Shown one piece after another: positions 1 through 11,300 of a stretch of 64,000 nt of DNA; position 1 is the stretch's first letter; each line of letters opens with the position of its first letter. The translations under genes and the position numbers were made by a program. The stretch covers positions 124,001-188,000 of the forward strand of contig JBAMDO010000036.1 of NCBI GenBank assembly GCA_037074765.1, written 5' to 3'. The notes beneath the pieces are model-generated. The model saw nothing but the letters and a program-made list of their open reading frames with translations, was not told where the DNA came from and made no database searches. Origin of the DNA: Mansonella perstans. Its lineage: Eukaryota; Nematoda; Chromadorea; Rhabditida; Onchocercidae.

Positions 1-3000
1 GAGCAAAAAGAATTATCAGTAAGCAGGCGTGATGGAAATGCTGTAGGAAAAGATTCGGATATTCCTCAAGTTCTTAGGAAAGAAAAAGCTAAGGAAGGTA
101 TACCGTGGCTTAACTACTCTGCAGCTACAGTGTAAGCTTTGTCAGTTTGAAGTTTGCTTTTCTTTTTTGGTGGCAGTTAGTTGAAGGATATATATATATA
201 TGTCCGAGGTAATTGTTATGTTCACTTTAACAATACTTGGGAACATCTTTTCATTTCTTGTTTGCTTGCATTTTTGCTTGTGTTTGTATTAATAAAAATA
301 TCTCTTCATAGCTTGACAAATTTCTACATGGGGCAGAATGTAAAAGCTTATCATCATGGTCAGTGGTATGATGCGCGAGTGATTACAGTGGGCAAAATTT
401 CACATGGTGATGTCCTTTCTTCGATGATGGACTTCGAGGCGAGGTTTGCAAAGTTTCAAGTGCAATAATTCGAGAATACTGAAATAGATAAACGTGACTG
501 ATATTATATAACTGTGATTCAGCTGTCCCTTCCTCTTTTATTAGCAGAGTTGAATGATAATTTCAAGATGCAAAGCCATCAATGAGTCAATGGATTGCGA
601 TGAAAAAGAGCGAAAAGAAGCGCTGACAAGGGCATCGGCACGTTTAAATGATCGGTTAGAAGGTATTCTCCGGGAAATGACATGTTGTGTACATTATCTT
701 GGTTGGAATTCCCGTTATGATGAGTGGGTCGAGTTAATCAAAATTAAAGTGTATGAAAAAGTTAGCGTTTCAGATATTTTATGTCAGTATCAAATTCAGT
801 CAGGAATATGAAATATCTAGCATAGTTTTTGTTATCAGTTAGGAGCGATTTCGAAAAAAATTGAAATTAATTTTTACATCTGATATGAACTAATTTTTAG
901 GATCGGAAATTATCGGAAGAACAATTTTTATCGATTGCTTCGGATAAATTAAGTCCCCCAACTCTTGAAGCAGCTGTAGCTTGGCGTTCTTCTGTTGATC
1001 CAGCCAAACTTTTGGCAACTGAAGTTTGTAATAGCGGAATGAGGTTAGTAAAAGCCGATGTAATTCATTTTATAATGGGTTTAAGAAGATTAATAAATGG
1101 AAGGAATATAACATTATAGTTTATCATTTATTTGAAGCCAAGAGTTAGAATGTAGTAGTCTAGAGAAAAGTCTAGAAAAACTTTTTAAGAATGTAAGTCA
1201 AAAACTTCAAAGAAGTTTTAATTTGTGATAGAATTTTGGGTTTCATAATAAAATTGGGATTTATTAGGTCTTATAATCTCTAAAGAAGCCTCTTTTGAAG
1301 GTGCGAAGATACGTCTTTGGATTTATTCTCTTCATACTTATTGTAATGAATGTATTCTTTTTTTTAGACCTCGGCGACTATCGCACACCCACGAACATAC
1401 CGCTCATCCTGAAGCTCGTGCACGTTCTACTACTTTCTCAGAAAAGAAAGTGAAAAAAGTGCCAGTAAATTTTTCTTAACTGTATTTACCATTTTCGAAA
1501 ATCGCATTTCAGTTAGTATATTTTAAGATTTCAGAATTTTTCAGTTTAGCACATTTTGAGATTTTCATAAATTAACATTTACTCCAAGTTTTGTTTTTAT
1601 GCTTGTGAAAATCAGCAGAAAGTTTCGTTAACAATGGCTGACTCAGCGGTGAAAGCAGCGGATGACTCAATGAAGCAAAGTGCTCTCCATCTTGCGCGCA
1701 CCAATCTTCTGACTGAATCTGATGCAGAAATCGTTGTATGTCTTTTTTGTAAATATTTTTTAATTAGAAAACTACTGACCTAAAAACTTTGCATTACTCT
1801 AGTGATATTGAAGAAAGAGATGGGGAAAAGAGAGTAGATGAGCAATGCAAAAATGGGAAAAGATGCTTGAAGAAAGAGGTAACGACAAATTATATCAGAA
1901 AAAAAAGCTGTATTTGTACTTTATCAAAATCAGGGCGAAAAAATTTCTCATGCTAATGGTTTAGTTGAATCGCTTACCGGAAGAAGCTTCAGTTTCGGAA
2001 ATACCACCACATCTTTATCTTACCAGTGAACTTATATCGAGTACGGTGTTTCTTAATGACGTTACTGCAGAAGTAAGCATTTTAATGTGATTAATATTTT
2101 GTTTTATTGAGTCCATTATTTGCTCAGTGCGACATATAAATTTATTAGCAGGAAATGATGTATTATTAAAGCGAAATCAAAATTTTTGAATTGTAGGGAA
2201 AGCCTTTGGAAGCAAATTCAAATTCCAAACGGCGTCGAATTATGTCGGATGGCGTAGCAGATCTTTCTGAAAATTCATCAAGAGCATCATTTCTCGTTTC
2301 TGTAAAAGCAGTTCCTGAAAGTGGTATGCTAACTTTTGTTGTCTCTATTTGTATTTTAATTCCGTTACACTCATTCATGTCGAGAACCTTTAGATTTTAG
2401 TTATTGTATCTATAATGCAAACAGCGTATTGGAGATTAATAATCATCGCTTTACACTACATATTTCATAACAGCTGATAGCATCACACAAGAAGTCGAAG
2501 CTGATTCTATGTCAACAATGGATGGAACATCTGGCATTAGACAGATTGATGCTGGAAAAACGATGAAGTCTGAGAACGAACAACAGTCATCGAGCGAAGC
2601 ATTAGGTTTGTCAAGCAAAAAATATGCCATCTTCGTATAATCACCATTATTTTGCAGACAGAAATGTTGACAAGTCGGCAATTTCGGAAGTGATAAAAGT
2701 TACAGAAGAGCAAGAACAACATCCGGTTAGTTTTGAATGTTTGTCCGAACATTTAAAATGATATTTTTTTTGTTTTTTATTTCTAAATGATGATGTAATG
2801 CAGTTATGATTTTGAATTTATTGGATATCGAGTTTTGTGAAAGATGTTAAGAATTCTAGTTTATTTGTTTCATCGTTTACATAAGTATTTTGAAGCCAGT
2901 GAATGCTGCACATTTGAAGGAAGCTAACATTACAAGTGAAATAGTGATGTAACATAGCTTTCGATATAGCCAATTATTGCCCAATAATCTTGTTTGAAGG

Positions 3001-5054
3001 TCTTTATGAACAAAATAAATTTGGATTCATTAGTATGGTTCTGGTTTAAAATATTCGCGTTTTTCTTGCAGGATGAAAGTGAAAGACAAGCGAAATTGAT
3101 GATTCTAACAAAAAGTAATGAGATGGATTTAAAAAAGGTTGTTGACAGCAATGGAACTACTGCAGTGCAGCAAATTTGTAAGTTTATTTTCTTGTTTTTT
3201 AGATGCAGTTAGCTATAGAGGAAAACACTATCACACATCAAGTTATAGTAGGAGAACCCTATTTCCTGTTATTTTATAGTGTTTTTAAAGTTCCATTAAA
3301 TCGATGCCTCGTATTTGGATGTTAAATGATACAAACAGGAAGCAAACCGTACTGCTTTGTTTCAGTATCAGCTGATGATCTAGTTCAAAAAATAACTTCG
3401 CCATGTAAAGAAGTCCCATTAGAATTAGAAGCCGCAGCTGAAGATATAGCTTCAAAGGAATGTGATGATGAAGGTGAGCTATCTTAATAATAACTATCTT
3501 ATAAAAGCCTTTGTAGGGCTTAACTTTGGAATAGATTTCATTAGCTAAACATGAAAGATTCTGCTACCGAGCTGTCTGGTAATGCGAATTATTAGCATCT
3601 TTTTTTTTGTTCTTTTATTATTTTTCTTCATGTTTAGAAGTATATAAATATTCCGAATTTTGGTTGTTTTTCATTACAAGTTATGGAGCTTGTTTTGATA
3701 ATTTGAAGATTCGGCTGAAGAAGTCAAATAAATCACGAATTATATAAGAAAGTCGAGTGTTATTTAAATGTAGTCTAAAAAATAGTGCAAGTGCAAATTT
3801 TTAGCTTGGCATCCGCCGATGTCTTTGGGACTTAAACAACGTGGTCGTGGAGTGAAAAAGAAAAAAGTTGGCAGGAATGCATCGAATACATTGGCGGAAC
3901 GTAAAGGTATTGGAAAAGGAGGATGCAAACAAATAAACAGTGAGGAGCGAAGCAAAGAAAGTGAGGAATGCTCATCGAGTGATGAAAGTATGTTTTATTT
4001 GTTTGCTTAACAATACAATTTGCAAAATTCATTTTTTTGCACACACATTAAGATGAACAGATTTGAAATAATCATCCAAATTCATGTAAATAAAGCTAAC
4101 TGCGTTTTGTGTTTAGTGTTTATTATATTTATGTGGTTCGTATTGTAGGTTTGCCAAATGTAAGGGATAGTTGGCATGCTTTAAAAGTACGTATGCAGCA
4201 AAAGGTGGAATTAGAAGGAGCTATGGCATGTGCTGAAAAAGAATTGAGCTTGGGGCCAATTGGTATGTTTGAATTTTGTGTTAGTGGGTGTGTTTAGTAT
4301 TTATATCGAAATATGCTGGATTTATTTCAGTATTTATACTGAAAATGCAATTATTGTTAATTCATTGCTGTAATGGTTAATTGGAACTTAACCGTTCATT
4401 ATGAAATAAACTAACTTGAGATTCCGCAAGCATAAGATATATAACCTGAAATGCAAATAATCTCTGCAGACATCGTTAATTTTGTTACAGATGAAAATTT
4501 AACCGGTGAAGCTCTGATAATTAGTTATCAAGAGCGTATGCAGGAGCTCAGAGATATATATCATAGTATACGGGTAGACCAAGCTCGTTTAGATCGTCGT
4601 TGGCGGAAAACACTTGAAAAAAGAAGTAATGCATATCTTTTTTTGTTTGTTTCAGCATAATTTTGAGGAGAAGCCATTGCTCCAAAAGCGGCAAACCTTT
4701 ATTTCAAAGCAATTCATAAGTACTGGAATTTCTCCGGTTTTTTTATCAATCCAAATCACGGAAAAGAATTGCCCAAAAACAAAATAATCCAGAATTCATG
4801 TAGTTTTATGTAAAATGCCTCTTTAAAAACTTAAAATCACTTTGACCGAGGAACGCCATGAGAGGCAGAACGGCAAAACCATTGTGAATTAGAAGAGTTT
4901 TGCAGGTAATTTTCACAATTTTTGTTCAACTGCAGTTTTAGCTTAATTTTCAGTATATTATTTCCACCATTTTTTTTTAGAACAACGTGACAAGGAGCAC
5001 AGGAAAAAAGATGAGCCTTTCGTACAGTCGCCCATAGGCGACAACGCTGTATAA
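1..5054 (+). CDS. ARID4/RBBP1-like Tudor-knot chromatin protein, 3' part (5' end outside window)
   Basis: Sixteen exons fit in phase: 1-131, 312-443, 568-748, 901-1043, 1368-1464, 1619-1735, 1965-2072, 2197-2323, 2474-2605, 2658-2725, 3072-3177, 3366-3473, 3805-3987, 4149-4262, 4470-4625, 4981-5054 (TAA). Exons 2-3 encode a chromo-barrel/Tudor-knot module: a GQNV..WYDARV strand pair, then HYLGWNSRYDEWV, the signature of ARID4, MSL3 and MRG15 proteins. A long acidic, Ser-rich middle and a basic KQRGRGVKKKK patch follow. The last exons encode a coiled coil (QERMQELRDIYHSIR, then RLDRRWRKTLEKR) that resembles the C-terminal helix of vertebrate ARID4A/B. ARID4 proteins act in the nucleus with Sin3/HDAC and RB. 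The ARID domain itself would lie upstream and is not seen, so the ARID4 assignment rests on the Tudor knot and C-terminus. An MRG/MSL3-type protein is the alternative, but it would lack this C-terminus and would carry an MRG domain, which is absent. Confidence 0.7.
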
Positions 5055-5305
5055 TAATTGTTAACGTAATTATCTATATATACATGATTTATTTGTTTAT
5101 ATTTATATTTACATGATGTATAGTATCAGTATGCTACTGAATTTTGCATATGCTATCACTGTTCAAATAAATTTACAAATTTTTAAGTGTTTACTGACTT
5201 TTCTTGTTTTGGACAATCATTAAATATTAATTACAGACGACAATTCTTGGCGTAGAATTCACTAAAAATAAAAAACGATGGTTTTTAAAAGCTCCCGGCT
5301 GCCGT
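5055..5305. other. Short convergent intergenic gap
   Basis: Lies between the stop of the ARID4-like gene (+) and the stop of the C8orf76-like gene (-). AT-rich, with an AATAAA near 5166 that could serve the plus-strand gene. No open frame with splice support. Confidence 0.6.
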
Positions 5306-6919
5306 CTATGATACCTGCAATGTAGCATAAACTATTTGTTGGTTCATATCGGTAAATAGCCAATAGAAACGATCAATGAATTCAAGTATAACAACGTCTT
5401 CGGCTTTTTTGTCTTTCAGAACACCTTTGTAAGAACGGTTGACTTCTATTGTCTTAGCTTTTTGCATCCTTGTAAGATCGTTGCAAACAGCTGCTTTTGC
5501 TTCTGATAACTGGAAAGGAAAATTGCAGGAATGGTATTTGCAAAATAGATTCGGGAAAGTTTCCACTCTTGTACATCATCTACAGTGCGTGATTGAAAAG
5601 AATACCTTCTCTTTACTACAAAGATGTCCCAGTTCTATTTTCATCTGTTCCAATTCAGAATCGAGACATCTGGCCTTAGATGGCGGTAAATTTTCCAGAA
5701 TGCAGACAGCACGATATAACGATCCAATTCGAAGATTAACAAAGTAGTCCTGAAATCACTGTCATCGCGTCAGTGTTTTTCTGACTTGGATCGCTTTCAA
5801 CTTAATAATTAATCACCTTGTTGCAAAAACAATAAAATTAATTGGGAAAAAAGGTACTGGGGCATTTTTTGAAATTGAAATCCAAAATTCTGGTAAATCG
5901 ACACTAGCACATAATAAAATTGCATTCCGTAAATAATCATTGGTATTAATTCCAGTAGCTAAATATACCTGAAACATGATGATAAAATATTAGATGAGTT
6001 TTTGTTTTTGATAATATTACAAATTATATGGCTTACCAAATTAGTTTTAATTTTTAAAAAAAGTGAAAGCAAGATTGTAAAGAACGTACTTCCAAACTTT
6101 CCGCCCAATATTGTAACTGTTCATCATATGTCGACACTAATGAGTGTAGTTTTTGAAGCAATAACAATAACTGCGGACCATTTATTGGAGCAATCTAGAA
6201 CTGTTTATTACCGCACCACAAAAAAACAGCAAAAAGTAAAAAATATGGGATTTATAAAGTGTACAAGTGAAACTTACTTTTAAGCCACATCGAATAACAG
6301 AATCAACTAAGGCAAAGATAGAACTGCTAATACCGTCTTCCGTTTTATTTCCTAACAAAGAGAAGTAAATCTGAAAAGATGGAGTTTCTGGGTGTTGTTT
6401 TTTGACTTAAATAATATAATGAGTTAAAAAAAGAAACAAGTGGTTTTATTATTCTGTAATGTTTGCGAAACAATAACAAAATGTTACACATAAATATGAA
6501 TGTCTTTTCTATAAACTTATGTAATTTAGCATTCAATTATACAACATACATCCATTGCGGTAATATAATCGCCCTGAACATAAGCGAAAGCAGCTCGGTT
6601 TTGCAGAATTTCACGGGAGTTGACATCGCCGTTATTCTTAAGATATTGGAACTAATAGAGTTTGAGTACAGACAGAAAAAAGGAAATGAAATGAAATAAG
6701 GACAAAAGTTATACCATGAAAAGTTTTTAAAGTAATCAAATTATTATTAAAGAATCATTGAAAAATTTTAAAACTAACCAAATTATCATTAAGAAACCAT
6801 TTAGATGATCGGTCTAAAGGCACGTATAAATATGGGTCAGTATAATTTAGATGAGAACGACTATCAACATCACAATCATCCAAGTCAATGACAAGCTTGG
6901 CAAACAATTCGGGTAGCAT
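5306..6919 (-). CDS. TPR-like protein resembling C8orf76
   Basis: Seven exons, read on the minus strand: 6919-6779, 6651-6550, 6370-6278, 6170-6090, 5968-5858, 5749-5606, 5509-5306, all phase 0, giving about 291 residues. The fifth exon's donor is chosen at GCCCCA|gtacct because the better-looking AAG|gtgatt further on shifts the frame. Residues 40-90 read SSKWF, then a TPR-like helix pair (LQNRAAFAYVQGDYITAMD). Recalled vertebrate C8orf76 has the same order: a WF motif, one degenerate TPR, a Leu-rich helix, then a charged C-terminal helix region. The function of C8orf76 is poorly known, so none is claimed. The gene starts about 70 nt after the COA4 stop in the same orientation, which suggests shared transcription. 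Exon structure is fairly firm; family identity is tentative. Confidence 0.55.
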
Positions 6920-6991
6920 TGTTTCCTTTCAACGCAATCAAATATTGCCAAGAAATAATTAATTTCTAATTCTAAAGAGTTAAAAATTAAA

Positions 6992-7887
6992 TCACTGCAA
7001 AAATGAAGAAGAATGAAATATTTTTGAAATAAAAAAAGAAAAGAGGAAAAATTAAAAATGAGAAAATGTGGTGAAAAAAAAAAATTATCCAAATACTAAC
7101 AACATTAACAATCGTTTGATTTGATTTAGTTTTTCCAGCAGGCTCCACTTTATCCTTCATATAGTTTTGCATACAAATTTTGAACTTTTCCAGCTGCAAA
7201 ATGAAAAGTTTGTTAGAAAAGTTAAAAAATGAAAAGTTAAGGTTTGTTTTGACAAGAAGCTTTCCTTCTAACTGAAGCTAATATATGAAACTATCAACTA
7301 ACACTGATGTGAAGTGAAAAATTGATATAAAGATGAAAATAACGCTTAATAATCAATAGCTAATTGAAGCTAACTAAATAACCATTAACAATGAAGTACT
7401 ATTAACAGGCAGCAATTACAAACAATTAAGTTATAAAGTTAATCAGTTATTAATCCACGTTATTAGCGTAATTCACGTTATGGCGTAATTCGCGTAATTC
7501 ACGCGCAACAATTAGCGATGTTTAAGTACATGTAAAATTGAAAAAGAAATGTGCAGAAAAATGGTGACATTTATTAACGAAATGTTAGATTATGTTGGAA
7601 GAATAACATTCTACACTGATAATAATGATAAATGAATGAAATCCTACACTGATAATAATGGTAAATGAATGAAATCCTACACTGATAAAAGTGATAAATG
7701 AATGAAATCCTACACTGATAATAATGATAAATTGAAAAAGCACATTGTTTACCTCGTCTTTGCACTGTCGCCAATCTTTTGTATGATCAATACATTCAGC
7801 ACATACTAGATGCTCTTGCCAACATCCAGTTTTCCGGATTGCACGTTCGAAATGACTGTATTCCTCTTCAGACTGTCCTTTTTCCAT
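6992..7887 (-). CDS. COA4: COA4/CHCHD8 cytochrome c oxidase assembly factor (twin CX9C)
   Basis: Two main coding exons, 7887-7753 and 7193-7101, joined in phase 0; a third exon at 6994-6992 would supply only the TGA stop. Product is about 76 residues (vertebrate COA4 about 87). Cys22-x9-Cys32 and Cys42-x9-Cys52 form the twin CX9C motif of a CHCH hairpin. The junction completes the second pair (DWRQCKDE|LEKFKICM), and the spacing and flanks match COA4 closely (DWRQC...FKxCM). Such proteins are imported by Mia40 into the mitochondrial intermembrane space and act in complex IV assembly. I chose Met7887 because residues after it match the family; an in-frame Met 20 codons upstream (7947) is less likely. 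If intron 2 is retained the frame runs to 6987 with a hydrophobic, intron-like tail. Intron 1 carries a 33-bp minisatellite. Confidence 0.85.
7413..7454. repeat. 42-bp direct repeat, copy 1
   Basis: Identical over 42 bp to 8040-8081, starting CAATTACAAACAATTAAG. It lies in COA4 intron 1. Confidence 0.9.
7611..7734. repeat. 33-bp minisatellite, about four copies
   Basis: Unit begins CTACACTGATAATAATG and is followed by ATAAATGAATGAAATC. Four copies start near 7611, 7644, 7677 and 7710 with a few substitutions. The array sits inside COA4 intron 1. Confidence 0.9.
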
Positions 7888-8391
7888 ACAAAGCTCATAA
7901 AACAATAAAAATTGCAACCACTTGGTGGCTGGCTGGAAAATTTGCATAGTGGGTAATGGTTAGAAATGAACGACTGCAACTATTGAAAATTTCTTGCTTG
8001 TTATTACATTTTGTATCCAGTATGGTACTTGACTGATATCAATTACAAACAATTAAGTTATAAAGTTAATCAGTTATTAATTCTTACTAGATATATCAGT
8101 CCTATATGATATTATACTATGCTTGTAACGTGCAATATGATGTTATACGTGTAAATTTCAGCATAATGCTGCACAATATTGCAGCAAAGAATTTAATTAT
8201 AAGTTTTTCCAGTGTACTAATTTTAATTGAGCATAAACTAAAACTTTATGATGATGATTCTAAATAAATCTGTAAATTATAAATTATTTTTTTTTTTTGG
8301 ATTTAACATCGAGAATTTGAACATTTTGCAATGTTGTCGTATTTCATGCTTTTAGTATTGCTACATTCTATCATACAAATTGATTTTAGTG
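7888..8391. promoter_or_regulatory. Divergent upstream region of COA4 (-) and PHF10 (+)
   Basis: A 500-bp AT-rich gap between two divergently oriented genes, so likely to hold both promoters. It contains the second 42-bp repeat copy (8040-8081) and a T-run at about 8287. No specific factor site is recognised. Confidence 0.45.
8040..8081. repeat. 42-bp direct repeat, copy 2
   Basis: Perfect copy of 7413-7454, 627 bp away in the same orientation. The two copies bracket COA4 exon 1. Confidence 0.9.
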
Positions 8392-11300
8392 ATGGATATC
8401 GTACTAGGTGGGGATGAATCATCAAGTCCGAAGCTAAGTGAAACACCAACATCGATACTTACATCTGTAGATGAAATCAATGATGAAACAACAAAATTAT
8501 CCTTACCAGTTCCAGATTCTGAATCGATACCAATTGAAGGAACAGCAAAAAGCGGTGATTTCGACTGCCCATTGCTAATTAGTTTTGTATATTCATTTTT
8601 AGATTATATTCAAATCTAGTAGTAATATATTAAATTTTTCAAAGAACAGCAATGAAATTTGTCATTTCTTTTAGGATTTCTAGTTGAGCAAGTTATAGAG
8701 AGCTATCATGTATTTTGTAATGATTTTATAAAATGTTCGAATTTCTTTGTCAAATTGTGAAATGAAAACACTCATTGACAGATGCCGCTTGTTTTTACTC
8801 AGTCAGATTTTTTCTCTTGCATCTTGATGTGATAAATGTATTATAGGTGGTAAAGAAGGTCGGATGGTTAAGAGTTTCTCAACACGTGTCATTACTGCAG
8901 ATACAACACATATGCATATTGAACCGAGCCATATTATTGAATATGAATGGCCGCCGAAATCGGGTGAACGTTATTTTATCCAGGTATGTTCGTTTTAAAT
9001 AGCATTGCCTTTTTTTTAAATTACATGTTTCAAATAAATCCTCTCGTTTGCTTTTTATCAGCACTTCTTTAATTTCGCTATATCACGTCATCCTGTTAAT
9101 TTCATATGAATTTGCCCTCTTTTTGTGTTTCGCGTAGCGTAGGGCTCTTTTTATGTTTTATTGCTATTCCAAAATTCTATTTGTTTTTGTTAAAATAACA
9201 AATTTAGTTCAACTGCTGAAATTCTGTTGTATCATTTGGTCACCACCCATACTTGTTTTTAACCTCCGCCGCTTCTTTTTGCATTATGGCAGGCCTATGA
9301 ATGAATATTTCATAGCAAAGATAAGAAATGATAGACATAATTTTTTTTCATGTTCTCTCGAATATTTTATTATGCGTTTGGTTCTTTTTTTTAGTGCGTA
9401 AATTATCATAGTAATATATGAGTGGCATATTTTTTTTTTGCAATGACAATTCACAAACTATCACTGCTGCACTATCAGCAATGCGTGTGCAAGTCCTGTC
9501 AGATTGTCCGCACTGTAAGCTATATTTCTTGCAGTTGAGCATGCATAATATTTAGGAGCAGATTGCTGAGCTACTGGATGTGAAATCATTCAAAAGAAAG
9601 TATCCTGAATTGAGTCGGCATACCATTGAAATTAACGAGAGGGAGTATTTGTTGACTAATTATAAGCTTGCTACCGCCATAAATGAGCATCGTAAGTTTT
9701 AAATCCAATATTTTCCTCACATAAAATCTAAATTATTCGCACCATTTATGATACTCTTCCTCAGAATACTTTTGTTTCCGATGTTCGTGTACCATTTGCA
9801 GCTTTTCCTCTGTATTTTTATTAAGGTAAAATTATGTAAATTCAATAAATTCTAGTGTGCAAATTCAAGGAATTATTATTAGGGTTAGAAATGATCATTG
9901 ACTGAAAAAATTCTAACGTTACCGATAGTTTATTGATTATTTAAGAAACTCTGATAATATTATTGTCTAAATTTATTGGTTATCATAATGAATATATTTC
10001 GTATTTTCAGAAATGCATGGTCTGACAGCCTTAAGGGCAATTGAGGTTCACGAATTGATGGCTTCGGATTATCCAGCTATATATTCTGTAAGCCACGCAA
10101 AGTTTTGTTTTTATAAGGAGAAGCATTGGTACGCAACCAATGCTTAATTTTCTTTGTTTCAATAAGCATTTTTTCTTCCAATTATTATAATTTTTTTATA
10201 TTTCTTTAGGAATATCAGAGGGCAGCAGCTGATAAAGTGAAATTACAAATGGCAGAAGAGCAAAAACGACTGGATGCTGTATGTTCAATTGTTATTTTAT
10301 GAAAGGTTTCTTCGTTTCGAATAAGATACATCTAATATTTCAGATAAAGCTGGATACAAAGAAAATGGATGAGCTGAGGAAGAGCGCTATAAGGAGCGCT
10401 TTCGAATTTAATTCTGAAATGAACGCAATTAAACGGACCGAACGACGCCATTTCTGGGATTTGCAAACATCGGTATTTTAAAGAATTTTATAGAATCTAG
10501 TGGTTGTCAATTTATGTAAAAATAAACATTTTCTGTTTTTCAGATTATTCAGTCATCGAAAAATCAATGGAAACGGATGCCTCCAGAATACACACGACCA
10601 GGACCCTATCCTGCTGCGCTTATTCATGGTCAATATCAGCACTTCTATAAAAAGTACATATTTCTTCATTTTCCAACGGCATTTGGCTCTGTGAGTCTGT
10701 AATTTTTGTTCATCGCCTTAGTTATTGTTTTGGTGATGTTTTTGAATTTCAGTGAGCTGAATTTTACGTTATGTTGCAATTTTAAGGTTTACTTCAAAAG
10801 AATTACGTCGATTGCCACTGTCTACGGTACTGGATTATGATTACCTTTTGCCTCCCAAAAGACCTGTTTCACCATTACCTGTGATTGTTCATGAGGAAGA
10901 AGTAACAGCAGCAGCAAATGCTGACAACAACGATACTGGGCAGAATGATAATCAGTTCGAGCTACCACCTCCAGTTTTATTGCCCTCTAATTACAATGAC
11001 GATATCAAAACAAAGCTGGATAAAACGGATTCTCAGGTTAGTGTTTTATTATTTGAGATGCTGATGCATTTTCACTATCCATTTTAATATTTTCTCTAGA
11101 GAGTGATGGCTAATGTAGGACGACATCTGTGATCATCTCTTACCTACATCTTTGTGATTCCCTTCGTTATTTTAAAAGTTAATTCACGTATTCTGTCTTC
11201 CTTCCGTTTTCATATTATTAAATATCATCCAGGACTTCCCTCCAGTCATCTGATATTCAATTTGTTATCTTCAGATGTACTGTCGAGGAATCCATCCGTT

